This document shows, piece after piece, positions 27,276-35,470 of a DNA stretch of 64,000 bases. Position 1 is the first letter of the stretch. Every line of letters starts with the position of its first letter. The stretch covers positions 124,001 to 188,000 of the forward strand of contig NZ_BBMP01000023.1 of assembly GCF_000755245.1 (NCBI RefSeq). Reading direction: 5' to 3'. Source of the DNA: Halococcus sediminicola (GTDB lineage Archaea; Halobacteriota; Halobacteria; Halobacteriales; Halococcaceae). The notes beneath the pieces are model-generated. The model was not told the DNA's origin and did not search any database. It saw only the letters and a program-made list of their open reading frames with translations. The position numbers and the translations under genes are program-made.

Positions 27276-27423
27276 CTCGACAGTGTTGCCGTCGCGGTGT
27301 CTGGAGTGTAGATTCGAAGCAGCCCCTGGTAGCGACGAGTGGGACCATGTGGAGGCTCCACCGCTCGGAACGATGACACAGTGTCCGGAGTGTGGGAGTA
27401 CGAATGTCCTGAGTCGCGGATAG
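27262..27423 (+). CDS. Small zinc-finger protein (two CxxC)
   Basis: A 53-residue protein started at ATG 27262 (MSRRDSTVLPSRCLEC). CLEC near residue 13 and CPEC near residue 42 form one zinc site with about 27 residues between pairs. It is of the CPxCG-related haloarchaeal mini-protein class, some of which affect motility or biofilm in Haloferax. The specific role here is unknown. Confidence 0.65.
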   Translation: MSRRDSTVLPSRCLECRFEAAPGSDEWDHVEAPPLGTMTQCPECGSTNVLSRG

Positions 27424-27518
27424 CCGGCGGCATGTTCTCTGTCCGATGTCCGTTCTGTACTGGATTTAACCTCAATCGCACGAGTTGGCACTCCGCAATC
27501 TGTTACTAAAGATTCTGG

Positions 27519-27859
27519 TCAGTACTGTTGCTGCTGGAGGAATTCGAGCAAAGCGTCGATATCCTCTGGCGAGGCCGACGATTGGCCGAATATGCTCTTG
27601 AATCGGTGATCCAGCCCGCGCCTTTGATGAACTCCTGTGCATCCGTAAGCTGTGATTGGAGTGCGTCTTCGTCTCCTCGATGAAGATGCGATGCCACGGT
27701 CAGAAAATCGACGTGAGGGACGGCAGCGAGGACGTCAGCCAGATCGGTTTTGCGGGCGCTGTGGAGCTTGGCAGCGACCAAGACCTCACCGTCGGCGACA
27801 GAAGCGGTGGTTGACCGCGTTCCTCCAGAGATAGTCGTCTCGGAGCTGTGATCACGAAG
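27519..27859 (-). pseudogene. 3' part of AbiEii-like nucleotidyltransferase, split by an IS element
   Basis: The minus-strand frame reads RDHSSETTISGGTRSTTA, then GEVLVAAKLHSARKTDLADV and HLHRGDEDALQSQL, the middle and end of a haloarchaeal nucleotidyltransferase of the AbiEii type. A frameshift after EFIKGAG moves the ending (HRFKSIFGQSSASPEDIDAL) to another frame that stops at 27519-27521. The matching 5' part lies at 29723-30071 on the far side of the IS200/IS605-type element. Confidence 0.75.
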
Positions 27860-27869
27860 TTGACATCCT

Positions 27870-27889
27870 CCCGCCCCTGAAGGGGCGGG
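27870..27889. repeat. Right-end hairpin of element A
   Basis: CCCGCCCCTGAAGGGGCGGG is a near-perfect inverted repeat just after the tnpB stop. It is preceded on the + strand by TTGACATCCTC, the common outer sequence of these ends. Confidence 0.8.
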
Positions 27890-27912
27890 ATTCCTTCGGT
27901 GGGGAGTGCGGT

Positions 27913-29190
27913 TTAAGCCGACTCGGCCACGAAGGCAACTTGCGGGTTCGCACGAACCTCGTTGGAACAAGAGTATGGCGACTCTGACCATTCGTGGTCG
28001 TTCCACTTGAGGCGCACAGGCTGTGCCATCAGCCCGACTTGTGAATCGTCTAGCTGCCGGTGCAGAAACGTCCGTGACGCCGTGAGGTCCGCGTGACCGT
28101 CGAAGCCACACGGACACGTCAGCGTGTCCTTGTGGCGAACCGTTTCGTCGCGTTCGCCACAGTGCGGGCATTCCTGCGAAGTCCATTCTTCGCCGTCGGC
28201 TTCGAGTTCCATCCCGAACTCCTCGCAAACGCACGCGAGACGCTTCACGAACTGCCGGAATGCCCAGAAGTTGTGCGTCTTCTGGTTCGCCGTGATCGAC
28301 CACGACGTTTCGAGTACGTCGGTGAGCGCACCGACGTACACTTTCGAGACGCCTTCGCCGTGCAACCGTTCGATGAGGTCGCGGACGAGTGCGTCCTGTG
28401 CGTGATTCCGACGCTTCGTTCGCTTTCGATACAGCCGACGAATCCGGTTGCTGCTGTACCTGTCTTCGTCCAGCAGCGATTGATACTCGGCGATTCGTTC
28501 GGTCGTTTCTGCGAAACGTCCGAACAGGTCGCGTCCTTCGTACAGATACTGTTTCCCGGTCGTGGTCGTACAGGCAACGAGATTGTTCGCGCCAATATCC
28601 AGAGCGGCCGTCTCGTCGGCCAGTGGTGATCCCTGTGGAGAACAGTCGCGTACAGGCTGAATGGCCCTGAATCTGCCGGAACTCTCGTCGTGGTACAGTT
28701 CTAGCCGGCCTTGTTTGCCGGACCACTTCGGTTTTCCGCGTATCTCTAGTCGAAGGCGCTCTTGAGCGCCGAGACCGTATTCTTCTTTTAGGTTCGAACC
28801 CACGAGGATGTCGAGACGGGACCGTTCGCCCCACTGAATCGAGTACGACGTGTTGCGGATGTACGTCCGAAGTTCGCGTCCTTCGTCGCGGTTGCCCCAA
28901 AATCCGGGCGGGCGAGCGTACTCGCCCTTCTTCTTGAGCGCGAAGTACGATCGCCACGCTTCGGCGTTCTTCCGTTCGATTTGCTGTACGGTCGAAGCGC
29001 CGAGAACGTCTCCGTACCGGCCACGGTACTCGGACGTGTCGAACACGTCCCCGTCGGGGTCTTCGCGGTTCCGGCGGCGCTCGTAATTGACTTCGTTCCA
29101 CAGAGACGCCGAAGCGTCCAACAGCCGACGAAGCAGTTCTTCGTCGGCGTCGGTCTGTGGAACCACGTCGAAGGTATTGACGCGCTGCAT
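27913..29190 (-). CDS. tnpB: TnpB RNA-guided nuclease family protein, atypical RuvC-II (element A)
   Basis: A 425-residue protein directly following tnpA. RuvC-I is ALDIGANN (Asp198), the zinc finger is CPHC near 341 and CPC near 359, and RuvC-III is GHADLTAS (Asp368). At the place where TnpB normally has Glu (VLEDL or VVVEDL) it has VYVGAL, so Gly287 replaces the catalytic Glu. A Glu at 334, two residues before the WTSQECP box, is shared with the paralogue at 34062-35363 and could supply the missing acid. TnpB proteins cleave DNA guided by RNA from the element end and help maintain the element. Confidence 0.88.
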   Translation of the reverse strand: MQRVNTFDVVPQTDADEELLRRLLDASASLWNEVNYERRRNREDPDGDVFDTSEYRGRYGDVLGASTVQQIERKNAEAWRSYFALKKKGEYARPPGFWGNRDEGRELRTYIRNTSYSIQWGERSRLDILVGSNLKEEYGLGAQERLRLEIRGKPKWSGKQGRLELYHDESSGRFRAIQPVRDCSPQGSPLADETAALDIGANNLVACTTTTGKQYLYEGRDLFGRFAETTERIAEYQSLLDEDRYSSNRIRRLYRKRTKRRNHAQDALVRDLIERLHGEGVSKVYVGALTDVLETSWSITANQKTHNFWAFRQFVKRLACVCEEFGMELEADGEEWTSQECPHCGERDETVRHKDTLTCPCGFDGHADLTASRTFLHRQLDDSQVGLMAQPVRLKWNDHEWSESPYSCSNEVRANPQVAFVAESA

Positions 29191-29562
29191 CTATTCGCTC
29201 TGCTCCTGAATGTACTGCTCGATGGTTTCTTTCAGGACACTGCCGGAACTGCCGACATAGTACGAGCGCGTCCACTTGATTCGGTCCTCGAAACGCTGGT
29301 TGTACCAGCGCGCCGAGATGCCTTTGAGCCAGTTCACCAACAGTGACGGCGCGTTCTTCGGCGGGCTGCCGACGAACAGGTGAACGTGGTCGGAGCGAAT
29401 CTCGGACTCGATGAGTTCGATGCCTTTCTCGTCGCAAATCTCGGCGAAGATGGAGTCAAGACGCTGTGGCGTCTCTCCCGTCAGACGCGACTCCCGGTAT
29501 TTCGGGATGAACACTATGTGGTAATAGAGTTCGTAAACCACGTGACGAGTGCTCTTTACCAT
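29191..29562 (-). CDS. tnpA: IS200-type Y1 transposase (element A)
   Basis: A 123-residue Y1 HUH transposase. His59-x-His61 is in [12 protein letters not shown] and the catalytic Tyr117 is in IEQYIQEQ. Both are intact, so the enzyme could be active. It cuts and joins single-stranded element ends at the hairpins. Its stop is immediately followed by the tnpB start. Confidence 0.93.
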   Translation of the reverse strand: MVKSTRHVVYELYYHIVFIPKYRESRLTGETPQRLDSIFAEICDEKGIELIESEIRSDHVHLFVGSPPKNAPSLLVNWLKGISARWYNQRFEDRIKWTRSYYVGSSGSVLKETIEQYIQEQSE

Positions 29563-29680
29563 CCATGTATACTGTGGGGTGGGATGGTATTAAGCGTTCC
29601 GTACACGGTGGCACTCCTGCCGGGCGAAACGGCTGTTCCCGGTGGTTGTGGCGTTCCACGTCACAGTTTACGGCGCGTAC

Positions 29681-29700
29681 CCCCGCCCTGAAGGGCGAGG
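29681..29700. repeat. Left-end hairpin of element A
   Basis: CCCCGCCCTGAAGGGCGAGG forms a short stem about 120 bases upstream of tnpA. Element-specific differences from the right-end hairpin are as expected for paired IS200/IS605 ends. Confidence 0.7.
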
Positions 29701-29722
29701 CTCTGCGCCTGCGATTAACGTA

Positions 29723-30071
29723 GTCGAACGACACTCGGCCTCGGTCTGGCGGCATCCCAGACCGTTCACCAACAGATCAACGCCGATCGGGTGAGGAAGC
29801 CCCTTTGTTCGCTCGAAGAGTTCGATTTCGCGGTCGTATGTGGTCTCTTCTGGCGGCACTTCGAGTTCGTTCTTTCATTCGAAGTCGTGTTGTTCCAAGA
29901 ACGTCACCACGGCATCGGTGTCTTCGGGGCGATGACGAGATCCAGATCGGTCGAGAAGCGCGTCTCGAACTGCGAGACAGCGTAGCCTCCGACGAGGACG
30001 AAGTCGATAGTGGAGCGCTCTAGGTCCGCGAGCACATCGATGAGAGCCTCGCTTCGTTCTTCCTGGCTCAT
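29723..30071 (-). pseudogene. 5' part of AbiEii-like nucleotidyltransferase
   Basis: ATG 30071 overlaps the stop of the upstream regulator (ATGA). The frame gives MSQEERSEALIDVLADLER, then the nucleotidyltransferase signature FVLVGGYAVSQFETRFSTDLDLVI, with the GG and DxD residues present. An in-frame TGA at 29875-29877 follows HDFE. The frame then continues (KNELEVPPEETTYDREIELF, IGVDLLVNGLGCRQTEAEC) to the element junction. The gene thus carries both a nonsense codon and an insertion, so the toxin is inactive. Confidence 0.78.
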
Positions 30072-30739
30072 GGCGAGGCTAGCGTCGTATGGTAGTCGGC
30101 GTCGGTTTCGAGGTCGTCGTACATCCGGTCGAGGATATCCAGCGCCGACTCGAAGGTCGCGTAGTGCTCGCGTGCGAACGCCACAGTTTCCTCGCGTGAG
30201 ATGACGGGCCGTCCGTCGATGGTCTCCGCATCAACCTGCGCACGCGGTTCGAGAACGATCTGCAGCGATCCAGGGATCTCATCGGCTGGCTGACGCTGTT
30301 GGGCTGTGGGAATCCCGAACCGTTCGAAGAAGCGCTCCCAGTCGGCGAGATCCGTTTCACGAATGGCAATGAATAACGGATAATCCGTCTCATTACGTGC
30401 GACCTGGTAGCCGCCCCGGGTCCAGACATAAACGGCGTCGATAGCCGTATAGGCGAACTCTAGACCGGCGAACTGAGGGAGGACGTACGCCTCCGAGATG
30501 GTAGGTGGGGATACGGCTGCTGCGGCCGCAAGGAAGTCGAGCCCCGCCTCTCGAACGGTGTCGTTGATAACGAACAATCCACCATCGTATTGCACGTAGC
30601 CCGCCTCTTCGAGACGGTTTACAGCTCGGCGAATCGTCTCATGGTTCTCATTGATTTTGCGAGCCACGCCCGAGATTGGGTCGCCCGGATTGATGGCGAG
30701 GAGTGTCTTGAGTTCTGCTTCACCACACTGTTCGAACAT
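30068..30739 (-). CDS. AbiEi-like antitoxin / winged-helix regulator
   Basis: A 223-residue protein. The N-terminal winged helix (residues 10-55: LKTLLAINPGDPISGVARKI, then HETIRRAVNRLEEAGYVQYD) is followed by an alpha/beta domain (80-210) with AYTAIDAVYVWTRGGYQ. The four-base overlap with an AbiEii-like nucleotidyltransferase makes this the probable antitoxin and repressor of a type IV (AbiE) pair; this is inferred from context. The toxin is now broken, while this gene is intact. A mutated partial copy lies at 37677-38205. Confidence 0.7.
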   Translation of the reverse strand: MFEQCGEAELKTLLAINPGDPISGVARKINENHETIRRAVNRLEEAGYVQYDGGLFVINDTVREAGLDFLAAAAAVSPPTISEAYVLPQFAGLEFAYTAIDAVYVWTRGGYQVARNETDYPLFIAIRETDLADWERFFERFGIPTAQQRQPADEIPGSLQIVLEPRAQVDAETIDGRPVISREETVAFAREHYATFESALDILDRMYDDLETDADYHTTLASP

Positions 30740-30784
30740 CGTATAGTTGCACAGAAGTGTGCAATAGTAAAATGCTTGTCGCTA

Positions 30785-30843
30785 TCAGGGATCTGCTGTG
30801 TCAGTCACTCCTTCTCGCCGCAGGCGTTCGGGGGCGGCTTGAT
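30785..30843 (-). pseudogene. C-terminal relic of an HTH_10 regulator, left of element B
   Basis: The minus strand encodes NQAAPERLRREGVTDTADP then stop. DNA 30814-30841 is 27/28 identical to 25419-25446 of the intact HTH_10 gene. The upstream part of the same gene lies beyond element B (32695 onward). Confidence 0.7.
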
Positions 30844-30996
30844 ACAAACCGTTAGCGCATACCCCCGTCTTCAGGCGGAGGTTGAGCGGTAGGCCTTTTC
30901 TGTGTCTGTGCAACTGGTTCCGTTGGCGTATCGGTGGACTGGATTTCCAGCCTACCGTAACGCTTAGTAATGTTTGGGTGAATAGTGTGCATACGG

Positions 30997-31383
30997 ATGA
31001 AGACCACACGGCACTCGGTTTACAACCTCAACTACCACATAGTGTGGTTGCCGAAGTGCCGTCGTTCGGTACTCACGGGAACGGTCGCGCGCCACGTCGA
31101 AGAGATCATCCAAGAGATAGCAGGTGACAAGGATTTGGAGATTATCGATCTCACCGTTCAGCCCGATCACATCCACCTGTTCGTGAGTAGTCCACCGAAG
31201 CACGCGCCCTCGCTCCTCGCCAACTGGTTCAAAGGTATCTCGTCGCGGAAATACAATCACCGCTACGCAAGTTCTGACGACCAGAAAATCAAGTGGGCAC
31301 GGGGCTACTACGCGGGGACGGCGGGCGAGGTATCCAGCGAAACCGTCCAAGACTACATCCAGCGCCAAGAGGCCGAAGCATGA
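30997..31383 (+). CDS. tnpA: IS200-type Y1 transposase (element B)
   Basis: A 128-residue protein started at ATG 30997 (MKTTRHSVYNLNYHIV). The HUH pair is in PDHIHLFVSSPP and the catalytic Tyr is in VQDYIQRQ. All active residues are present. Its TGA overlaps the tnpB ATG by four bases. Confidence 0.93.
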   Translation: MKTTRHSVYNLNYHIVWLPKCRRSVLTGTVARHVEEIIQEIAGDKDLEIIDLTVQPDHIHLFVSSPPKHAPSLLANWFKGISSRKYNHRYASSDDQKIKWARGYYAGTAGEVSSETVQDYIQRQEAEA

Positions 31384-32618
31384 GCGGGACCACGAAGACG
31401 CTGGAACTAAAACTCGTCTCGCCGAACGCCCACAAGCGGCGAAAACTCCGTGAGACGACCGACGCCTACCGCTCGGCACTCCATGCCGCGTTCGACGCTG
31501 GTTGTACGACTCAATCGGCGGCGAACGATGTGGTAGTCGAGTACGACCTCTCGGGCTACGCGAAGAACGCGCTCAAGAAGTACGTCCCGCAACTCTATGG
31601 CGGGAGCTATCACGCCGACGAGCTTCACGACGAGCATCCCGTTCGGTTCACGAATGAGGGCGTGAAGTTGGACCACAAACCACAGAACGCCGTTGAGTGG
31701 TACGTGAAAGTCCCGCACCACGACGACTATCACCTCTGGATACCCGCGCAACCGAACCCCGAACAGCGGTCGTGGGTCGAAGCGGTGTTCGCGGGAGATG
31801 CCAATATGGGCGAGTGTCGTTTGTTCGAGCGCGACGGCGAGTGGTATCTCCACATGGTAGCTACGAAAGAGGTCGAACAACGGTCAGATTCGGTGTCCGA
31901 CGAGACGCCGATTGGCGTGGACATCGGGGAATCTGCCTTGCTCACGGTGTGTCACCGTGACGAGCGCGGCACCCCGACCGCACCAACACTCTGGAACAAC
32001 GAGGGCAAAGAAGTCCGACGCCTTCGGAAGACGTATTTCACCGCCACGCAGCGGCTTCAGGAACGAGGGAGCGAGCGCATTGCCAACTCCTACGGTGACT
32101 CGCTTTGGCGGCAGATAGACCACACCCTCCATTCGGTGACGGATGCTGTGGTTGAGCACGCCGCGTCAGTTGAGAATCCCGTTCTCGTGCTCGAAGATCT
32201 CACGTACATCCGTGAGAGCATGGACTACGGTTCGCACATGAATCGTCGTCTCCACGGATGGGGCTTTGCGAAGATGCACGCGCAACTGTGCTACAAAGCC
32301 GCCGAACGCGGTATCCCTGTCGAGACGGTGAACCCCGCGTACACATCCAAGACGTGCCATATCTGTGGCGAGACGGGATACCGACCGCGACAGGCGGAGT
32401 TCCGGTGTACGAACGACGAGTGTTGGATTTCGGAGTATCAAGCGGACGTGAACGCCGCGCTGAACATAGCAGACCGCTACTCCAGCGGAGAGAGCCGTTC
32501 AAGAGAACACACGGACGGCGATGACTCGGCTGGAGATGGGGCGCGTTTGACCGCGCCACAAGATAGCCAAGCCGATGGTGAAGCCCACCAACAGACGCTT
32601 GGAACGTATGCGTCTTGA
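31380..32618 (+). CDS. tnpB: TnpB RNA-guided nuclease (element B), canonical
   Basis: A 412-residue protein. RuvC-I is GVDIGESALL, RuvC-II is the canonical VLVLEDLTYIRES, the zinc finger is CHIC...CTNDEC, and RuvC-III is EYQADVNAALNIA. All three acids are present. A hydrophilic tail of about 50 residues (from YSSGESRSREHTDGDD) follows RuvC-III and overlaps the DNA that should encode the guide-RNA scaffold near the right end. It is in a different TnpB subgroup from those of elements A and C. Confidence 0.92.
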   Translation: MSGTTKTLELKLVSPNAHKRRKLRETTDAYRSALHAAFDAGCTTQSAANDVVVEYDLSGYAKNALKKYVPQLYGGSYHADELHDEHPVRFTNEGVKLDHKPQNAVEWYVKVPHHDDYHLWIPAQPNPEQRSWVEAVFAGDANMGECRLFERDGEWYLHMVATKEVEQRSDSVSDETPIGVDIGESALLTVCHRDERGTPTAPTLWNNEGKEVRRLRKTYFTATQRLQERGSERIANSYGDSLWRQIDHTLHSVTDAVVEHAASVENPVLVLEDLTYIRESMDYGSHMNRRLHGWGFAKMHAQLCYKAAERGIPVETVNPAYTSKTCHICGETGYRPRQAEFRCTNDECWISEYQADVNAALNIADRYSSGESRSREHTDGDDSAGDGARLTAPQDSQADGEAHQQTLGTYAS

Positions 32619-32663
32619 AACCGACGGTAGCCCTCGGTAGCTACTGAAATCCGATGGTCGGAT

Positions 32664-32685
32664 TCCACGCCGTTTACGGCGTGGA
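32664..32685. repeat. Right-end hairpin of element B
   Basis: TCCACGCCG-TTTA-CGGCGTGGA is a perfect 9-bp stem with a TTTA loop. It is followed by GGAGGTCAA, the element end. Confidence 0.85.
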
Positions 32686-32694
32686 GGAGGTCAA

Positions 32695-32790
32695 TCGAGA
32701 TGACATCCTCCGGAGTAGTGGTCGCTGAATTGCTTGGCAACGAGATCGGCGGGATCGGCGAGTTCGTTTGAGACGCAGGTAGAAAGCGGT
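32695..32790 (-). pseudogene. Upstream relic of the HTH_10 regulator, right of element B
   Basis: The minus strand reads SNSATTTPEDVIS in the frame that continues across the element into NQAAPERLRREG. The join reproduces the ISNQAAxERLRRG helix of HTH_10 proteins. Further upstream the frame is not clearly coding, so the gene was already decayed or truncated by the neighbouring Cmi4-like gene. Confidence 0.5.
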
Positions 32791-32807
32791 TGAATCGGAT
32801 ATTGTCG

Positions 32808-33425
32808 CTACTGTAGTTGGGGGTTGTCTGCGCCAGCACCCGCGACCGCGTCGGAGAGTCCATCGTTCATATTGGAGAGGGGTTCGAGATCGTCGTCACC
32901 AGCTTCCTCTTGATAGTACTGGTGGAAGCGCTCGGAGTATTCGTGGTCTACCTGTTCGGCTTCTGCTTTCGCGTTGAAGATGCGTCGATACCGATTGGCA
33001 GTCGACTTCCCGATATCGAGACGCCGTGCACATTCTGCCCCGGAGTTTCCTGCTTCGAGACACTCCTTGAGACCTTCAACATCGAAGTCGGCTGCAGTAT
33101 CACGTTCGCGAAAGAGGTGAAGGCTGAGTCGAGCACGGGTCACGGTTTTATCGAGACCGACATCGCCAAGCCGGCGGGCAATTGTCGTGTCTCCATCGCC
33201 CTCGAAATACGCTTTGACGAGCGTGACCAGTTGGTCGTCCGAGAGCTGGGTTTGGAGGCCGTAGCGCTCTCGCATCTCCACGATCGTCTCGCGGATGTTC
33301 GTATCGGTGTCGCCACTCGTGTTTGGCCGCCAGCTTCCGCGCTGTTCGTCCTGTTGTTCGGTAGTCGATTCAGCGCCCTGAGAAACGTCCATGAAAATGT
33401 CCGTTAGATGGTCTACATCGCTCAT
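32808..33425 (-). CDS. Conditioned medium-induced protein 4 (Cmi4)-like HTH protein
   Basis: A 205-residue acidic protein with a short leader (DHLTDIFMDVSQ), a helical domain (LSDDQLVTLVKAYFEGDGDT near 60-80) and a helix-turn-helix (SGAECARRLDIGKSTANRYR near 128-147). This is the arrangement of the haloarchaeal Cmi4 family, first seen as induced by conditioned medium. It is presumably a DNA-binding regulator; targets unknown. The family call rests on the pattern of domains as I recall it. Confidence 0.7.
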   Translation of the reverse strand: MSDVDHLTDIFMDVSQGAESTTEQQDEQRGSWRPNTSGDTDTNIRETIVEMRERYGLQTQLSDDQLVTLVKAYFEGDGDTTIARRLGDVGLDKTVTRARLSLHLFRERDTAADFDVEGLKECLEAGNSGAECARRLDIGKSTANRYRRIFNAKAEAEQVDHEYSERFHQYYQEEAGDDDLEPLSNMNDGLSDAVAGAGADNPQLQ

Positions 33426-33542
33426 TTCGGAAGCGTTTGTATGACTTTCAGCAGCAAAAGCTTAACGCTTGCCAGAAATTGGCATTTACGACGAGAATAC
33501 GCACCACCAGATATTACGAAATTGACAGTAAGCAAGCGGAAG

Positions 33543-33562
33543 CCCACGGCTTTAGTCGTGGG
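33543..33562. repeat. Left-end hairpin of element C
   Basis: CCCACGGCTTTAGTCGTGGG, a stem of about eight pairs with one mismatch, 20 bases inside the left boundary. Confidence 0.8.
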
Positions 33563-33672
33563 TCCGAGCGCCAGAGCGGAGGTGGCTGAATTGCCGAACG
33601 CACAGTGTATCGGCTGGTCGGGGTCTCAATGGAAGTGGTACACTATGCTTGTGTAGCTTCTATCTACTGCCA

Positions 33673-34065
33673 ATGCCTCGCGGGTACAGCAGGGAACGGA
33701 CCTCAATCCACAACCTGCACTACCACTTCATCTGGTGTCCGAAGTACCGCAAGGCAGTGCTCACCGATGACGTTCACGACCGTCTCGAAGCCCTCATTCA
33801 CGACAAGGCGGACGAACTCGGCGTGGACATCATCAGTTTGTCCATCCAGCCCGACCACGTTCACCTGTTCATCGAGGGCGACCCGACGCTCGCGCCGAAC
33901 AAAATCATCCAGCAGGTCAAGGGCTACTCGTCACGGGTTCTCCGCGACGAGTTCGGCAGCATGGGCCTGCCGTCGATGTGGACACGGAGCTATTTCGTGT
34001 CCTCTGCCGGTGCAGTGTCGGATGAAATCATCGAGGAGTACATCGAGGCGCAAACAGGCCAATGA
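33673..34065 (+). CDS. tnpA: IS200-type Y1 transposase (element C)
   Basis: A 130-residue protein started at ATG 33673 ([19 protein letters not shown]). The HUH pair is in [12 protein letters not shown] and the catalytic Tyr in IEEYIEAQ. It is more distant from the TnpA of elements A and B ([14 protein letters not shown] in place of APSLLxNWxKGIS), although its TnpB partner is close to that of element A. This suggests that tnpA and tnpB have been reassorted. Confidence 0.93.
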   Translation: MPRGYSRERTSIHNLHYHFIWCPKYRKAVLTDDVHDRLEALIHDKADELGVDIISLSIQPDHVHLFIEGDPTLAPNKIIQQVKGYSSRVLRDEFGSMGLPSMWTRSYFVSSAGAVSDEIIEEYIEAQTGQ

Positions 34066-35363
34066 AGCGGGTCAACACCTTCCGAGTCGTTCCCCGTTCC
34101 GACGCGGACGCGGAGTGCCTTCGGCGGGTGTTGGACGCTTCGGCGAGTCTGTGGAACCAGTTGAACTACGAACGTCGCCAGAACTTCACCGACCCGGATA
34201 TCGACAAGTCGGTGTGGGATACCGAGGACTACCGCAAGCAGTACGTCGGCGTTCTCGGTTCGGCGACGGCTCAACAGGTGATTCGGAAGAACGACCAAGC
34301 GTGGCGCTCGTTCTTCAAGCTCAAAGAGAGCGGCGAAGCGAACGGTCTGCCGGGCTACTGGGGCAACGAGGACGAAGGCCGCGACCTCCGGTCGTACATC
34401 CGCAACGACATGTACCGGCTTCGATGGGCGACCGGCAACAGCGAACAGTCGATACTCGAAATCTCGATCGGCAAAGACCTGAAAGACGAGTTCAACATCG
34501 GACACCGCGAGCGGCTTCGCCTCGAAGTGCAGGGCGAACCGAAGTGGACGGGCGAACAGTGCCAGCTCGAACTGTTCTACGACGAGCGTTCCGACCAATT
34601 CAGGGCCATTCAACCTGTCAGCGATTGTTCTCGGCAGGACACACCATTAGCCGACGAGACGGCTGCTCTGGATGTGGGCGCGAACAACATCGTCGCGTGC
34701 AGTACGAGCACCGGCCAACAGTTCCTGTACGAAGGCAGGGACTTGTTCGCCCGCTTCCGCGAGACGACGGAACGAATCGCCGAGTATCAGGCACTCGCCA
34801 AAGCCGACGAAGGCCGATACAGCACCCAACGGATACGACAACTGTACCGGAAGCGAACGGCGAGACGCGACCACGCGATGGACGCGCTCGCCAGAGACCT
34901 CATGGAACGCCTTCACGACGAAGGTGTTTCGACGGTGGTCGTCGGCGACCTAACCGGCGTGCTCGAAACGCACTGGTCGGTCGAAGCGAACGCGAAGACG
35001 CACAACTTCTGGGCGTTCCGCGCGTTCCTGAACCGGCTGGCGTACACTGCCGAGGAATACGGCATGGAGGTCGAAGCGCGGTCGGAAGCGTGGACTTCCC
35101 AAGAGTGCCCCGACTGTGGCGAATACGACGAGACCGTTCGCCACAGCGATACGCTCACTTGTCCGTGTGGGTTCGACGGCCACGCGGACCTCACGGCGTC
35201 GGCGACGTTCCTGAATCGGCACACGGACAGGGAAGTAGGGTCGATGGCACGGCCCGTGCGCTTCAAGTGGGACGCCCATACATGGGCAGAGTCACCACAC
35301 TCTCGTCCCAACGAAGTTCGCACGCACCAGCAAAAGACCTTCGTCGGCGTGTCTGCCGAATAG
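34062..35363 (+). CDS. tnpB: TnpB family protein, atypical RuvC-II (element C)
   Basis: A 433-residue protein clearly homologous to the TnpB at 27913. RuvC-I is ALDVGANN (Asp204), the zinc finger is CPDC...CPC, and RuvC-III is GHADLTAS (Asp376). The RuvC-II position reads VVVGDLTG, with Gly295 where Glu is expected. Glu342, two residues before WTSQECP, matches Glu334 of the element A protein. Either these are nuclease-dead or the active site has been rearranged. Confidence 0.9.
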   Translation: MKRVNTFRVVPRSDADAECLRRVLDASASLWNQLNYERRQNFTDPDIDKSVWDTEDYRKQYVGVLGSATAQQVIRKNDQAWRSFFKLKESGEANGLPGYWGNEDEGRDLRSYIRNDMYRLRWATGNSEQSILEISIGKDLKDEFNIGHRERLRLEVQGEPKWTGEQCQLELFYDERSDQFRAIQPVSDCSRQDTPLADETAALDVGANNIVACSTSTGQQFLYEGRDLFARFRETTERIAEYQALAKADEGRYSTQRIRQLYRKRTARRDHAMDALARDLMERLHDEGVSTVVVGDLTGVLETHWSVEANAKTHNFWAFRAFLNRLAYTAEEYGMEVEARSEAWTSQECPDCGEYDETVRHSDTLTCPCGFDGHADLTASATFLNRHTDREVGSMARPVRFKWDAHTWAESPHSRPNEVRTHQQKTFVGVSAE

Positions 35364-35380
35364 ACCCCGACCGAAGGAAT

Positions 35381-35400
35381 CCCACGTCTTCAGACGTGGG
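35381..35400. repeat. Right-end hairpin of element C
   Basis: CCCACGTCT-TC-AGACGTGGG is a perfect 9-bp stem. It is followed by AGGATGTCAA, the element end. Confidence 0.85.
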
Positions 35401-35410
35401 AGGATGTCAA

Positions 35411-35470
35411 GAGTTTGTTGCTCGCATAGAAACTGAGTTGCAGCGAGTCTTTGGGTTCGAAGCTGATTAA
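35411..35470 (+). pseudogene. C-terminal relic of a gene interrupted by element C
   Basis: Immediately after the element, one frame reads EFVARIETELQRVFGFEAD and stops. Joining it to the left flank ending TTGAC gives a continuous frame (...TTRYYEID then EFVARIETE...). The original protein is not recognised. Confidence 0.4.

Larger units (their letters stand above)
27860..29722 (-). mobile_element. Complete IS200/IS605-type element (element A)
   Basis: About 1.86 kb on the minus strand, with tnpA then tnpB. The terminal hairpins are at 29681-29700 (left end, CCCGCCCTGAAGGGCGAGG) and 27870-27889 (right end, CCCGCCCCTGAAGGGGCGGG). The right end finishes GTCAA on the element strand, as in elements B and C. 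It is inserted in an AbiEii-like gene. The left boundary is uncertain by a few bases. Confidence 0.85.
30844..32694 (+). mobile_element. Complete IS200/IS605-type element (element B)
   Basis: 1851 bases between TTGAT (30839-30843) and the terminal TCAA (32691-32694), with tnpA and tnpB on the + strand. The left hairpin is near 30862-30882 and the right at 32664-32685. Removing exactly this interval joins GGCTTGAT to TCGAGAT, which continues the match to the intact HTH_10 gene (GGCTTGATTCGAAAT at 25440-25454). The ends are therefore well supported, with no target duplication. Confidence 0.9.
33527..35410 (+). mobile_element. Complete IS200/IS605-type element (element C)
   Basis: 1884 bases between TTGAC (33522-33526) and the terminal TCAA (35407-35410). 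Hairpins are at 33543-33562 (CCCACGGCTTTAGTCGTGGG) and 35381-35400 (CCCACGTCTTCAGACGTGGG). tnpA and tnpB overlap by four bases. Both proteins look intact. Its left end matches the orphan end at 24168-24201. Confidence 0.9.

Noticed and set aside
27506-29437. A 643-codon minus frame across element A
   Set aside because: It is out of frame with TnpA/TnpB over most of its length and Arg-rich. Only the segment below 27860 has protein character, and that is the toxin relic listed.
33605-35470. A 621-codon + frame overlapping tnpA and tnpB of element C
   Set aside because: It is very Arg-rich and lies one base off the TnpA/TnpB frames, which have intact catalytic motifs; it is a high-GC shadow. 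Only its last 20 codons, beyond the element, look genuine.
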